Shown in pieces: positions 44,118 through 56,161 of a DNA stretch of 64,000 bases (the stretch's first letter is position 1; each line of letters starts with the position of its first letter). Source of the DNA: Cherax quadricarinatus (Eukaryota > Arthropoda > Malacostraca > Decapoda > Parastacidae); the NCBI RefSeq assembly GCF_038502225.1, contig NC_091325.1:29288459-29352458 (forward strand). The letters are read 5' to 3'. The notes under the pieces are model-generated. The model was not told where the DNA came from and made no database searches. It worked only from the letters and a program-made list of their open reading frames with translations. The position numbers were made by a program, and so were the translations under genes.

Positions 44118-46505
44118 AAACATCTTACTACTAGGAGATTTCAACTTGGGATACTTAAAATGGAGGAGTAGAGCAAACAATGTTTTAGCAGAGATCACCC
44201 CGGGAGGCAGCTCAGATGAAAATTCACAGACACGAACTATTAAATCTCTGCACCAAATTCACCTTAAACCAACAAACAGTAGAGCCTACAAGACTAGAGA
44301 ATATGTTGGACCTCATCTTCACTAATAGTGACGATCTCATATGTAATATAACTGTATCAAAGACAATACACTCAGATCACAACATAATAGAGGTACAGAC
44401 ATGTATGCACAGGGCTCTGCACCAGCAAAATGTGAGCAGACATGAAGATCTCTTCACGAAATTCAATTTCAGTAACAAAAGCATACAGTGGGATCAAGTA
44501 AACCATATCCTAAATGAAACAAGCTGGAAAGATATCCTAAACAACATAGATCCGAACATTTGACTTGAAAAAATGAATTCTGTGGTTCTTGAGATCTGCT
44601 CAAGACACATTCCATTAAGAAAAAGAAAGAGAAGATGTAAACTAGAAAGAGAGAAACGTTCCCTATGCAGACGAAGGCGAAGTGTCACAGAGCCGCTGAG
44701 TGGGGCCAATATATCTGAAATACGAAGGGAGGAACTAGTCAATGAAATTGCAAATATCGAACATAAGTTGAAGGAATCTACAGGAGACAAGAATCACAGG
44801 AAGAACTAAAAGCCATAAAGGAAATTGAAAGAAAGCCAAAATACTTCTTCTCTTATGCCAAATCTGAGGGAAAAACAGCATCCAGTATTGGGTCGCTGCT
44901 TAGGCGGGATGGGACATACAGAGATGACAGCCAAGAAATGAGTGAGATACTAAAGTTCCAGTATGACTCAGTGCTCAGCGAGCCACTGCCCAGACTAAGG
45001 GTCGACAATCCAAATGAATTCTTTATGAACGAAACCCAAAATCTGATCATGTCAAAAATCTCGGATATTATTCTAATTCCACAAGATTATGAATAGGCAA
45101 TTAATGACATACCCATCACTCTGCCCTAGGCCCAGACTCATGTAACCGATAGCACTAACGTCCCATATCCTAAAAATCTTTGAGAGGGTTCTAAGAAGCA
45201 AGATAGCCAACCTTCTAGGTACCCATCAGTTACACAACCCAGGGCAACACGAGTTTAGAGTAGGTCGCTCCTGCCTGTCCCAGCTACTGGACCACTATGA
45301 CAAGGTCCTGGATGCTGTAGAGGATAAACAAAATACAGATATAGTATACACAGACATTACAAAAGCTTTTGACAAGTGTGACCATGGTGAAATTGTGCAC
45401 AAAATGCGTGATAAAGGAATAACGAGAAAAGTTGATAGATGGATCTTCAACTTCCTGACAAATAGAACACAAAGAGTAATAATAAACAGAGTAAAGTCCC
45501 AGGCAGCCACAGTAAAAAGCTCTGTTCCACAAGGCACAGTACTCACTCCCATTCTATTTCTCATCCTCATTTCTGACATAGGCAGAGATGACACCTGAAT
45601 TACCATGGCAGTGACCTCCATCGAAGACACTGTGAGACTCCAAGTAGACCAACCAAATCTTCGAATGGGCCACTCAAAACAATATGAAGTTCAACGAGGA
45701 GAAATTTCAACTACTCAGATATGGGAAACTTGAAAAAATTAAAAATGTCTCAGGGTATATGACAAATTCTAACCATACAATTGAGCAGAAAAGTAACGTG
45801 AAAGACCTGGGAGTGATAATGTCAGAGGATCTCGCCTTCAAAGACCACAACTATGTATCTACCTTATCCACTAGGAACGCCAAACCCATGATGTTTCTCT
45901 TCAAATTGCTTGTGCTCTCTAGGCTGGAATACGGATGTACACTAACGGCCCCTTTCAAGACTGGTACATTCCAGACCTAGAGAGTGTACTAAGAACTTTC
46001 ACGGAACATATAATATGATAAGGCACCTAAACTACTGGGATCATTTGTAGGTCCTTGATCAGTATTCCCTCGAACGCAGGCAAGAGAGATGCATGATAAT
46101 ATACACTTGTAAGGTCCTGGAGGGATTGGTACCAAGCCTGCACTCGAAAATCACTCCCTATGAAAGCAATAGACTCAACAGGAGATGAAAAGCAGGGGTG
46201 CCACGAGTACACTGAGAGACACCACAATAAGTGTTTGGGGCCCAAGACTGCCTCAACTGCCTCAACTGCCTCCCAGCATACATAAGGGGGATTACCAATA
46301 GACCTCTGGCTGTCTTTAAGAAGGCACTGGACAGGCACCTAAAGTCAGTACCTGGCCAACCTGACTGTGGTTCGTACGTCAGCTTGTGTGTGGCCAGCAG
46401 TAACAGACTGGTTGATCAGACCCTGATCCACCATGAGGCCTGGTCTAAGACCGGGCTGTGGGGGCATTTACCCCCGAAACCCTCTCCAGGTACACTCCAG
46501 GTAAA
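44118..46505 (+). mobile_element. CR1-like LINE copy E (second family), 5' truncated
   Basis: Starts in the endonuclease (LLGDFNLGYLKW), then RLENMLDLIFTNSDDLI and SKTIHSDHNIIEV (SDH motif). RT follows in pieces: FFSYAKSEGKTASSIGSL, DIVYTDITKAFDKCDHGEIV (first Asp box), SSVPQGTVLTPILFLILISD, then a region where the FADD box has decayed (TSIEDTVRLQ). SRLEYGCTLTAP is near the end. The tail is RPLAVFKKALDRHLKSVPGQ with CGSYVSLCVASSNRLVD, ending CTCTCCAGGTACACTCCAGG TAAAC. It is the same tail family as 2742-2950. Many stops; inactive. Confidence 0.85.
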
Positions 46506-47006
46506 CGACGAGAGTTTGCTAAGAATAACAAGAGTTAACTAATACTAACAAGAGTTTCACACAAGAATCACCATTAGGATTGCTCCATCTCTCAGCATGT
46601 CAACAACTTGCCAAACTGAGTTTCGAGGTCCTGGATAATGTAATTCATTTCAAGGTCATCTGAAGTGATATTTCGTAGAGATATTAGGAAAATATTTCTA
46701 TACAATATTCTAAAAAACCTGTATGATATGAGTCGAGCATTTTTCCTTTATGACAGCATTTTTGACGTTTTCGAGCCTCTAATAATGTAGGATTATATAA
46801 ACAATTTACTTTCACAATAACTACTCCCCTGTCACTTTATAATTTTTCACACTATTTTATGTTACTGTGACTAAACACAAAATTAATGTATATTTTTTTT
46901 TTAAAAGAAAATCACTGACAGTTATAGGGTAAATCCTGTAAAGTTCTTCCCATCATCCCTACTCCTTCACATATCACACCTAAAATATTTAGTAAAATAT
47001 TCGTAC
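46506..47006. other. AT-rich DNA before the Pao element
   Basis: No gene is seen. A short repeated word (AACAAGAGTT) occurs twice near 46528-46555. Confidence 0.6.
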
Positions 47007-47721
47007 TGTGGAAAATAATTTCCCAAAATTATGCTGTATATTTTTTATAATGTAAATATACCTGATTAATACATTACTATTGCTCTAAAGTGTATTTTAA
47101 AGAAGAGAACCGACAGGGAAGTTCTGCACCCGCGCTGACGAGCATGGAAGAGATGCCATTATTTTGAATGTGGTACAGGCACGTTAGTGAAATGTGTATA
47201 AATTTTTATAGCCTAAGGGCTATATTGGGCTTAAAATCCTCAAACAGGATCGAAAATCATTGGATTTGCAGTTCTGCATAACGTGAGCATTAAGCAGATG
47301 GACAAGACAGCTTTGGAACCCCAGCTAAGTCATGTCTATTTTGTGTTGAAATTCTGGCCAGTATTTTCTTTATAAATTTAGGCAGGGAGGTTTTGTATGA
47401 CACACTGTAATCTCCAGACTAATTGGTGAGTCTTATTATTATAAATTCTCCTTCACTGTATATGTATTCACATTTTAAATTTACTATATAATCCACATAT
47501 TTATATTAATGTTTTTACCAGAATTCTTGAAATTAATATAGGTCCAGAGTGACTTGTGGAAAGACAGATTATGGTGGGTATCGAAGGAGGACATTTCTCG
47601 CGAACTAGGTGTCCTAAAATTCCTACTTGTCTTTGAAACCTTGATAAAGAATAACTACCTTTGTTACCATTTACTGGTATGTACCTTATGAGTTACATCC
47701 AGGTAAATTTAATTTTCCACA
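47007..47721 (+). repeat. Outer Pao 5' LTR
   Basis: 715 bp, TGTGGAAAATAATTTCCC to AATTTTCCACA. It lacks about 19 bp found in the 3' copy (around CTGGTGATGTATATTTCATT). Confidence 0.9.
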
Positions 47722-47733
47722 AGAGTTGCCCAT

Positions 47734-47750
47734 TGGTCCTTCGAACCGGA
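47734..47750 (+). promoter_or_regulatory. Outer Pao primer-binding-site candidate
   Basis: TGGTCCTTCGAACCGGA, 12 bases after the 5' LTR. The identical 17-mer follows the nested element's 5' LTR. Position and conservation suggest the minus-strand primer site; which tRNA it uses was not determined. Confidence 0.65.
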
Positions 47751-48075
47751 TGTAATTAGTGAAGTCATTAATTAGTGAATTAACTACTTAATAATTATAT
47801 GTGAAATGACAGAAGGAGGTGGATGTTAGGTCCACAAATTTACTTAATGTGTAGTGGATTATAATTACAACAATAATAATTTTGCTAAGCTCAAGTGTAG
47901 CTAGAATTCATGTTAATGTATTTAAAACTTATATTATAATTTTCTTACATGTGTAATTGCTAAGCTCATGTAGCTATGATTTATTCAAGGTAAGTTGTAA
48001 TATTTACATTTATAAAGTGCATAATTAAGAACATAATCAGTGTTATTAATTAAGTTGAATTTATTACAGTGCACC

Positions 48076-49339
48076 ATGGGTGAAAATGAGGAAATTAATG
48101 TAGACGACAAACACATGGAATTTAGAGCAAAAGAATCATCATTGCAGGCTAGAAAGGGTCATGTAACAAAGGCATACAATAAATATTTGGAATTAATGAA
48201 TCAAGAAACTGTGAATATTGATGATTTAAAATTGTATTTAGATGCTTTAGGGAATAGATATGATTCATACAAATTATATTATAAAAAATATGAAGGAGAT
48301 TTGTTAGTAAATTGTACAGATGAGACAGAACTGGATCTTATGATTAACCAGTATTATGAATTAGAAGAAAAATTCTTGCAACAGTCAGGCTTTGAAGAAA
48401 TTAAAAAGTGTAAACCAGGCAGTTAATTAGTCTATTCCAACAAATAAAATGTCTTTGCCAAAACTCCCAGAATTGTGTTTACCTGTATTTAATCCTGGAG
48501 AAAGTTGGGAGGAGTTTTGGTCAATTTTTAAAGCAGCTGTGCATGATAGGAGTGAGCTAGCATGTGTTACTAAATTATTTTACCTCGAAGGGCAGATAAG
48601 AGAAGATGCTCACATACTCATACAAGCGTTTCCCAATGTAGATGACTCTTACAAGGAAGCAGTTGACTTGTTGAAGGTCACTTATGGTAATATAGAACAA
48701 AGTAGGTTGGATATAGTGATTATCATTGTTAATTTAAAAATTCCAGATCACACTTACAAAGGTTTACAGCAGTTTAGAGTTAAACTGGAGATCACTCTCA
48801 AAACTTTAAGTAATAAATATAATCTGAAGAAATCAGACTGGTTATTGAGTGCCATGGTACAGAATAAATTAAGCTGTAAAACACTTGAATGACTCTCGAA
48901 TAAATATCACAAAGGTTATTTTGGTCTGGAGGAAATAAGACTAGGTCTACAAGAATTAATTGTTCTGTTGCAGACCAGCCAACCAACTCATTTTAAAGAT
49001 GCAACACATAATAACTCTGAGGTATCTGTCAAGTTTCACAAGGGGAAAAATTATCCCAATGTTAATAATCAAAATTCATTTCCTAAAAAGAGTTGCATAG
49101 GTGCATATCAAGTAGCAGGAATCAGAAATAATGATTCCCCAGAAGGTAAGAAGAATAAGTACCCTCCTAAGAGTAGCCCAGTTAATAGGAAACCAGTCAA
49201 AGAAAAGAGAGATTGTCTCTTCTGCAAGGGTACTCATTTTTCTAAGAATTGCAATGCATACAATTCATGGAATGATAAAGTTGAAAGACTGGAAGAACTT
49301 GACAGATGTATCAGATGTCTAGGTAATCACGATGTAAAG
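48076..49339 (+). pseudogene. Outer Pao gag
   Basis: The first frame (48076-48425) is MGENEEINVDDKHMEFRAKE and ends KKCKPGS with a stop. It is followed in another frame by LPKLPELCLPVFNPGESWEE, LACVTKLFYLEGQIREDA and YNLKKSDWLLSAMVQNKL, the DUF1759-type gag core of BEL/Pao. An in-frame TGA at 48890-48892 precedes LSNKYHKGYFGLEEIR. CCHC knuckles appear at CLFCKGTHFSKNC and CIRCLGNH, where a hairpin insertion cuts the gene. It would form the capsid-like particle and bind element RNA. Confidence 0.85.
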
Positions 49340-49564
49340 AAATAAATAACAAAAAGGCACAATACCGTGACTGGAACGATACACAAATAACCCGTACATA
49401 GAAGAGAGGAGCTTACGACGACGTTTCGGTCCGACATGGACCATTTACAAAGTCACACTGTGACTTGGACCATTTACAAAGTCACACTGTGACTTTGTAA
49501 ATGGTCCAAGTCGGACTGAAACGTCGTCATAACCTCCTCTCTTCTATGTGCGGGTTGTTTGTGT
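49340..49564. mobile_element. Penelope-derived hairpin insertion in Pao gag, 14-bp duplication
   Basis: A 225-bp insertion flanked by ATCACGATGTAAAG (49326-49339) and ATCACAATGTAAAG (49565-49578). It contains only Penelope-like element 2 end sequence, as an inverted pair: left CGATACACAAATAACCCG... with GGACCATTTACAAAGTCACA (twice), right TTTGTAAATGGTCC... to GGGTTGTTTGTGTATC. The left terminus (GGCACAATACCGTGACTGGA) matches 14898-14927 reversed. There is no coding capacity. Confidence 0.85.
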
Positions 49565-50078
49565 ATCACAATGTAAAGGATTGTCATGCCATATTAAGCA
49601 ACTGTTATCAATGTCACAAAGGAAGACACCATATAGTCATGTGTAAAGGTCTATATGACAATGTTGATAATAATGATAATGTTGACAATCTTGACACAAC
49701 AGTGACTAATGTAAAAATTGTTGCTAATGTTAATAATGATGGTTTTGCTGAAGTAGCCTTACCTGTGTTACAGGTAAAAATTGATGATAAAAGGCATAAA
49801 TAAAAAAATGTTTCTACATTATTAGACCAGGGTTCACAACGTATTTTCATTAAACGTAAATGTCTTAATGGGATGAAAGTACAGATGGGAGATCCTACAA
49901 CTCTAAAATTATCTGGTTTTCTCTCAGATAAAAGAGCTCAATTGCATGACACTGTTTATGTAACTGTCAGTTTGGGCAATAAGAAAAAACGTGTTAATGC
50001 AGTAATTGTAGATATACTCCCAAAGAAAATATCTACAGTAGGGCTTGGTAAAGCTACAGAAAACTTTCACATAATGTA
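49565..50078 (+). pseudogene. Outer Pao gag end and protease
   Basis: Resumes with the third knuckle (CYQCHKGRHHIVMC), then an Asp/Asn-rich linker. After an in-frame TAA (49801) comes the DUF1758-type aspartic protease start STLLDQGSQRIFIKR, with DQG at the active-site position, then YVTVSLGNKKKRVNAVIVDI. It ends at a frameshift-associated stop at 50076-50078. Confidence 0.8.
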
Positions 50079-50079
50079 A

Positions 50080-52291
50080 ATTTAGCACATTCTAGTGTAA
50101 GTGATGATTCTGTAGGCCCAATAAATATTTTGATAGGTAGTGACTATTATGCCTCCTTTGTAAAGGGTATGGTAAAGAAATGTGGTGTCACCCTTTTAAA
50201 GACTGCAGGAGGCCATGTAATGTATGGTAGGATTCCTCGTAATAATAATGCATGACTAGAGGAAACTATAAATACTATAAATGTGTGTCTTACTCATGAA
50301 ATCGTATCCCAATATCATTCTTCCACAGAGGATGGTGTTGAGCCAGTGCATAAATTGTGGGAATTAGACAGCATTGGAATAAATGTAAATGAAGAAATTC
50401 CAGACGATTCTTTCACTCATGAACAGTACTTGAGAGATGTAAAATTTTAATCTGGACAATACTGGGTACAACTTCCGAGGAGACTGAACTATCCAGAGTT
50501 GCCCACTAATTACAGAATGGCATATGGACAATTAAAGGCTCAGCTCCGTGAACTGATTCAGACACCAGAATTGTTGACTGCCTATAATGATACAATTGCT
50601 GAAAAATTAATTAATACATTTATAGAAGAGGTACCTCGTGAGCAAGCCAAAATTTATGGTCACTATTTGCCACATCACAGAGTGAAGAAGGAGTCTAAGT
50701 CCACTCCTCTGAGTATTGTGTTTAATTGTAGTGCCAGGAGTAACAAAAATGTACGTAGTTTAAATGACTGTTTGATGACAGGTCTGTCGTTGACGGAAAA
50801 ATTAGGAGATATCTTATTAAATTTCAGGATGAAGAATTATGCCTTTACGGCTGACATAAGTAAAACTTTCCTAAGAGTGAGTTTACAAGAGGCTGACCGG
50901 GATTGTACCCGCTTCTTACGGCCTGAGAATCCTATTGACCCACTTAGCCCTCTGAAAACCTTTTGCTTTATGAGCATATTATTTAGTGCTACATCCAGTC
51001 TGTTCCTACTTCAAGCGACGATAAATGCACACCTTATATGTATGGGAAGTTCGCTGAGTAAAGTAATGAGCAAACAATTTTATGTGGACAATTTCCTGGG
51101 TGTGACGTCAACTGAAGAGAAACTGTTAATGACTTATGGAGATGCTAATAAAATAATGCAAAGTGCAAATATGCCTCTGAGGGAATGGAATAGTAATTCG
51201 TCCAAATTAAAGGACAAAATAAATAAAGATTGGCCTGGAGATGAAGTACAAAAATGTAGTAATGTATTGGGATTAACTTGGGATACTAAGAGAGATTTGT
51301 TAATATTAAAACCTAATAATTACAGTATGCCCAATAAATTAACTAAGAGAGTTTTGCTCCACTAGGCTTAGTGTCACCCCTTACTATACGAGGGAAATTA
51401 TTAATACAAGAAGCATGGAAACTTAAATGTGCTTGGGATGAAACTCTGCATTTGGAATTCATTAACAGGTTTGATGAATTAATTGGTGATTATGAAAAAA
51501 ATCCAGTGTTGGAGTTCCCATGCCAGGTGATCAATCTTGATGGGAAAAATATATTCCACATTTTTTGTGATGCTTCGAAATTGGCATATGGAGCAGTGGC
51601 TTACCTTCAATATAATAGTGTTATTTCTATTGTTATGTCTAAGGCTAAAGTGTCTCCAATTAAATCACGTAAGTTGGAATTAACAGCTATTTATGTAGGT
51701 GTCAAATTACCTAATTATATAAGAAATAAGTTGCAGGAGATAAATATTAGTGACACTGTAATTTGGTCTGACAATGAGGTATCCTTACAATGGATTCGTA
51801 ATGGAAACAGTAAAATTATGTACGTACAAAACAGAGTTGCTGAAATTAATCAGATGCAAGAGAAGTATTATAGTTTGGGTCAGCATATGTTAACATTTAA
51901 TCATATACCTGGTGAGGAGAATCCAGCTGATTTCTTGTCTCGAGGTTTACCTTATGCTAAATTCGTAAATGCTGTATCATGGTTTAAAGAACCGAGCTTG
52001 TTGATAAATAAAGCTAACTGGCCTGTACAAAAGGCATGTATTGCTCCTGTTGAAATTACTGTGACCACCACTCCAATAGTTTGTTCTTCCTTAGCCATTG
52101 ATATAAATAGGTATTCTTCTTTACCCAAACTAATCAATGTAACTAAGTTTGTGTTTAAATTTCTAAACAAGATGAATATCTCATATAAGTTTTTACATCC
52201 TCTTGAATATTGGATACAGAGGGTACAGGAAGAAATCTATGGAAATGAGATTAAATTGATGATGGAAAGAAAAATTGTGAAGGTTCCATAA
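50080..52291 (+). pseudogene. Outer Pao pol: protease end, RT, RNase H
   Basis: Frames in order: PINILIGSDYYASFVKGM and LLKTAGGHVMYGRIP (protease end, with stops); RT from 50499 with STPLSIVFNCSARSNKN, YAFTADISKTFLRVSLQEAD and KQFYVDNFLGVTSTEEK. The catalytic YVDD reads YVDN, as in the nested element. The frame stops at 51363-51365, and the region matching SEVSQCFDPLGL of the nested copy is deleted. RNase H follows at 51371-52291: HIFCDASKLAYGAVAYL, RKLELTAIYVGVKL, VIWSDNEVSLQWIRNG and GEENPADFLSRGL, with acidic residues present. Confidence 0.85.
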
Positions 52292-52329
52292 TAGAGAAAT
52301 TGAGGCTGTATTTATAGAACAATGTAATT

Positions 52330-53163
52330 AGGTGCAGAGGTAGGTTACAAAATGCTGAATTGGGTGATTATGCTAAACACCCTATCTTACTGCCCAAAAC
52401 TCATCATCTAACAAATTTAATTGTTTTAAATGCCCATAAAAATGTAATGCATGGTGGGATACAAGATACCTTAAATTGTATTAGTGTAAAAAGGGTGATT
52501 AAATCTTGTATAATATGTCACCATGTGGATGCCAGATCCTATATGTACCCAGGTCCTCCACCATTTCCAAAGGAGCATGTACAATTAGTGAAACCATTTG
52601 ATGTAACAGATGTAGACTATAGTGGTCCAGTCATTTTAACAGGTACTTCAGATGGTGTTCCACTGAAAGTGTATGTATGCTGGTTCACTTGTACTGCTAC
52701 TAGGGCAGTTCATTTAGAAGTAGCTAGGTAATTCTGTCCGAGATCGATGATTTTGGATAATGCCACTAATTTTGTAGCGGGTGATCAACACTTGATAGAA
52801 TTAAATAATAGTAACGATGTTGAATCTCTTTTAACACAACGAGGGTGTACCTGGAAATTTATTACTCCTAGAGCCCCTTGGCAGGGAGGGCTGTACGAAA
52901 GACTGATAGGCACAGTGAAGAGGTATCTCCTTAAAGTCCTACACCGGAAGAGAATTAATTTCGAGGAATTTCATGCGGTGTTGGTGGAGGCAGAGAATCG
53001 GATAAATAATAGGCCTCTCACGTACTTGAGTGATACACCTGATACAGATGTATTAACACCTTCTCACCTAATATGTGGAAGGAAATTGGAAGCTGCCCCT
53101 GTCTATAGAAATAATCCTGAAGAAAGTGATGAAGATTACAATGATGTGGCAGTGTTGTGTTAA
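52330..53163 (+). pseudogene. Outer Pao integrase
   Basis: The zinc-binding region (THHLTNLIVLNAHKNVMHGG ... CIICHH) has lost about a dozen residues in its middle compared with the nested copy. The catalytic core begins VTDVDYSGPVILTG (Asp 1) and TCTATRAVHLEVAR, then a stop and a gap of about 16 residues. It continues ILDNATNFVAGD (Asp 2), APWQGGLYERLIGTVKR (Glu) and AENRINNRPLTYLSD. Inactive. Confidence 0.85.
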
Positions 53164-53614
53164 ATAAAGTAATTGATCATTGGTGTAATGTGTGGCATAA
53201 GGAATATCTTCTTCTTACACTATGTGAACACTTTTATGGAGCGACAGAGGCAGTAAATCGACAGAACATTCAACCAGGTGACATTGTGTTAATTGATACT
53301 GAACAACATCGAACATTGTGGCCTCTTGGCAAAGTATTGACATTGTACCCAGATGACAAAGGTGTTGTCTGGAATGTCAAAGTGTTGTGTCATGGCCAGG
53401 AAAGTTTATGCACAATTAATAAATTGATTCCCTTGGAATAAATGGTATTCAATCAAACATAAATGAAATTCTAAGGGAAAGTGACATGAGTGATATTGAA
53501 GGTAATGCTGACCAAGTGATGCAGGAAGACGAAATTATAGTAAGGCCTACTAGGAGAACAGCCACTCAAGCCAGAACCGACTGGAATCGTCTCCTAAAGG
53601 AAGGATTAATTTGA
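53157..53614 (+). pseudogene. Outer Pao pol C-terminal DUF5641-type domain
   Basis: LNKVIDHWCNVWHKEYLLLT, then GDIVLIDTEQHRTLWPLGKV and LYPDDKGVVWNVKVLCHG. A stop at 53441 precedes further C-terminal sequence (RPTRRTATQARTDWNRLLKE) ending at 53614. The nested copy has the same domain, intact. Confidence 0.8.
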
Positions 53615-53646
53615 GTCATTTAGCAACGACCTCCGCCTGGCAGCAG

Positions 53647-54180
53647 TGTGGAAAATAATTTCCCAAAATTATGCTGTATATTTTTTATAATGTAAATATA
53701 CCTGATTAATACATTATTATTGCTCTAAAGTGTATTTTAAAGAAGAGAACCGACAGGGAAGCACTGCGCCCACGCTGATGAGCATGGAAGAGATGCAATT
53801 GTTTTGAATGTCGTACAGGCACGTTAGTGAAATGTGCATAAATTCTCGTCGCTCTAGGGGTTATATTGGGCTTAAAACCTCTCAAATAGGAGCCAAAATC
53901 GTTGGATTTGCAGTTCTGCATAACGTGAGCATTAAGCAGATGGACAGCTTTGGAACCCCAGCTAAGGCATGCTAATTTTTTGTTGAAATTCTGGCCAGAA
54001 TTTTCTTAATAAATTTAGGCAGGGGGGTTTTATATGACACACTGTAATCTCTAGAATAATTGGTGAGACATATTTTTATAAATTCTCCTTCAATGTATAT
54101 GTATTTACATTTTAAATTTAATATACAGTCAACATATTTATATTAATGTGTTTACAAAAATTCCTGGTGATGTATATTTC
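53647..54180 (+). repeat. Outer Pao 3' LTR, left piece
   Basis: From TGTGGAAAATAATTTCCC to GATGTATATTTC, where the nested element enters. The last five bases, ATTTC (54176-54180), are the nested element's target duplication. Confidence 0.9.
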
Positions 54181-55210
54181 TGTGGAGAAATTTTCTCCAG
54201 GAGGGGGGTATCAGCCCCCTTCAGCCCCTTTCAGCCCTTTCAGCCCTGAGGGGCCCAACCCTCTCAGAAGGGGAAAGTGCCTTGTTTACTGCTACAGTGA
54301 TTAATTGATCACAGATGCAGTACGAGTATGCGACGTGGTCAAGCGACCGCTGCTCCTTGCAGTTCAGTGTTGCAGAGTGTATTTTAAGAAGAGACAGTAC
54401 ATCTCTTACCTTAGCAGGACAATTAAGGAAAATCCTGCTCCCACTTTATTACCATAGTAAAGATAGTGGACATTGTTGTCTATGCTTAAGACAGCAAGAT
54501 TTAAACATTCTGCTTTGCTTCATCGAGGAAGTGGCAAGGAAGCTTTTCCTTTGTGCTGGGGGCAGTGATGGCGTGGGGTGCTGTGGCATCTTTAGATTAC
54601 TTTTGACTCTACTGAGAGTGACACTGACGCCAGGATAACCAACAAAGAACGATCTGTGCATTAGTGTGAACAAAGTGTCTCACAAAACACAATAAACACT
54701 TACAGAGAAGTGTGATCAGCTTCTTCAGTGATATTGTGTGAACAATTATTGATGAACAGTGTAACAATGAGTGTTGCAATCCAACAGAGTGTAGTGTGAC
54801 ATTCTTCAAAGAACACTATTCTTCAATCAACTCAACAGATATCCGGGCATAATTATGGGTCAGATACATATACCCAGGTAAGTGTTCTAACTCATGATGT
54901 GCTACCATTGACTGTGCAGTTGAGTATAAAATCGTGAGTTAGTCACTTATCATAAACCCCGGTGATATGCGGACCTTTGAGTCCACACACATAAGTTTGT
55001 CAGCAATCAGTGAATGAAATATGCTGACATAACACCCCCTAGGGGTAATTTATAATCTTACAAATTATAACTCATTACAGCCCGTTGAGAGATGACTTCG
55101 ACAGCTTCTCAAGACCTCGTCTGCAGGGGCAGCTGTGCAGGCGATGAGTTGTCTTTCTAAGTTAAGTTTTCCCTATATTTAAACTTAGCTGGTAATGCTA
55201 TTTCTCAACA
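54181..55210 (+). repeat. Nested Pao 5' LTR
   Basis: 1,030 bp, TGTGGAGAAATTTTCTCC to TTTCTCAACA. It has a GC-rich start with repeated CAGCCC words, AATAAA at 54690-54695, a splice-donor-like CCCAGGTAAGTG near 54888 and a TATAAA at 54925-54930 that may be a core promoter. The end (ACACCCCCTAGGGGTAATTT onward) resembles the last part of the LTR at 1568-2511. Confidence 0.9.
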
Positions 55211-55214
55211 TATC

Positions 55215-55231
55215 TGGTCCTTCGAACCGGA
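55215..55231 (+). promoter_or_regulatory. Nested Pao primer-binding-site candidate
   Basis: TGGTCCTTCGAACCGGA, four bases after the 5' LTR, identical to 47734-47750. Confidence 0.65.
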
Positions 55232-56161
55232 TAAAGGCCACACTGTGGTCTAAATACATTGTACTACAGTGTACAAATAACCTACGAGCCAAGGTCCTTC
55301 GAAAAATCTGTAAAACTAGTGTTTTACAATTTAAATCAGTATAAATGAGTCCCTCCAGACTTAATCACAGAGAATTGGCAGCCAAAAGAAAACGGGCGCT
55401 CACCCAGCATTCACCCAAAGAAAACAGGAGCTGGGTGACTCTCCCAACAAGAAAACGGAGGATGGCACCCGGCATCTACTGCTCCACCTCTCAGAAACGC
55501 TGACTACAACAACAACCCAACTGATGTTCGGTTTGTCTGAGTGTATATACACATAGTGTTTATAATGTTTATAGACAGAAATTAAGAGACAAGATTGTGT
55601 TAAAGTTTGTTTCTTATAGATCTACCTGTTATATTAAAGGAACTTATATATAAAGTGTAAGCTTTCAAATATATATTAACAGTGACATTTATATATGTGT
55701 AAGAAATATTCATGTGTGATTTACAGTTATACAGTGACATTTATAGTGTATAGTGAATGAAGTGTATAACGTTATTTACGATTAATCATCGTGGTCAGGC
55801 TGACACAGCAAACTCAAGCCATAAACACCAGCCACATGTACTGTGTACCCTTCATGGTCATTGACCCTGAGGTTAAGCTTAGTAGGTCAGTAGTGTCTGA
55901 CTCGATTATTGCTGACTTAAGCATAACAAAAACTCAGCTGTTTATAGCAGTACAGTATTTTTTAAACACTCTAATTGTATATCGAAAATTTTAGCACCAC
56001 ACTTAAAGTGGCTTGTTTGAAAACTCAGTTTCAATCTTTACAGACTAAGATTACACAATTAGAAAATCTAATTTCAGTCTGTATAGGATTAACTCAAGAT
56101 ACAAACATACATTTTGATGATCTTGAGGTCAAATTTGAATTACTTACACAATGTCTGAAAA
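55232..56161 (+). pseudogene. Nested Pao leader and N-terminal gag
   Basis: A short frame at 55344-55502 (MSPSRLNHRELAAKRKRALT) is Lys/Arg-rich and of unknown role. From about 55975, a frame with LKVACLKTQFQSLQTKITQL and ISVCIGLTQDTNIHFDDLEV gives a coiled-coil-like gag N-terminus. It ends at a TAA just after a run of eight As (56158-56165), and the next domain is in another frame. One base too many in that run explains the break. Confidence 0.6.

Noticed and set aside
54315..54638. Frames in the nested Pao LTRs (about 54.3-54.8 and 61.5-62.1 kb)
   Set aside because: They repeat in both LTRs and lie in non-coding LTR sequence; no protein family is known there.
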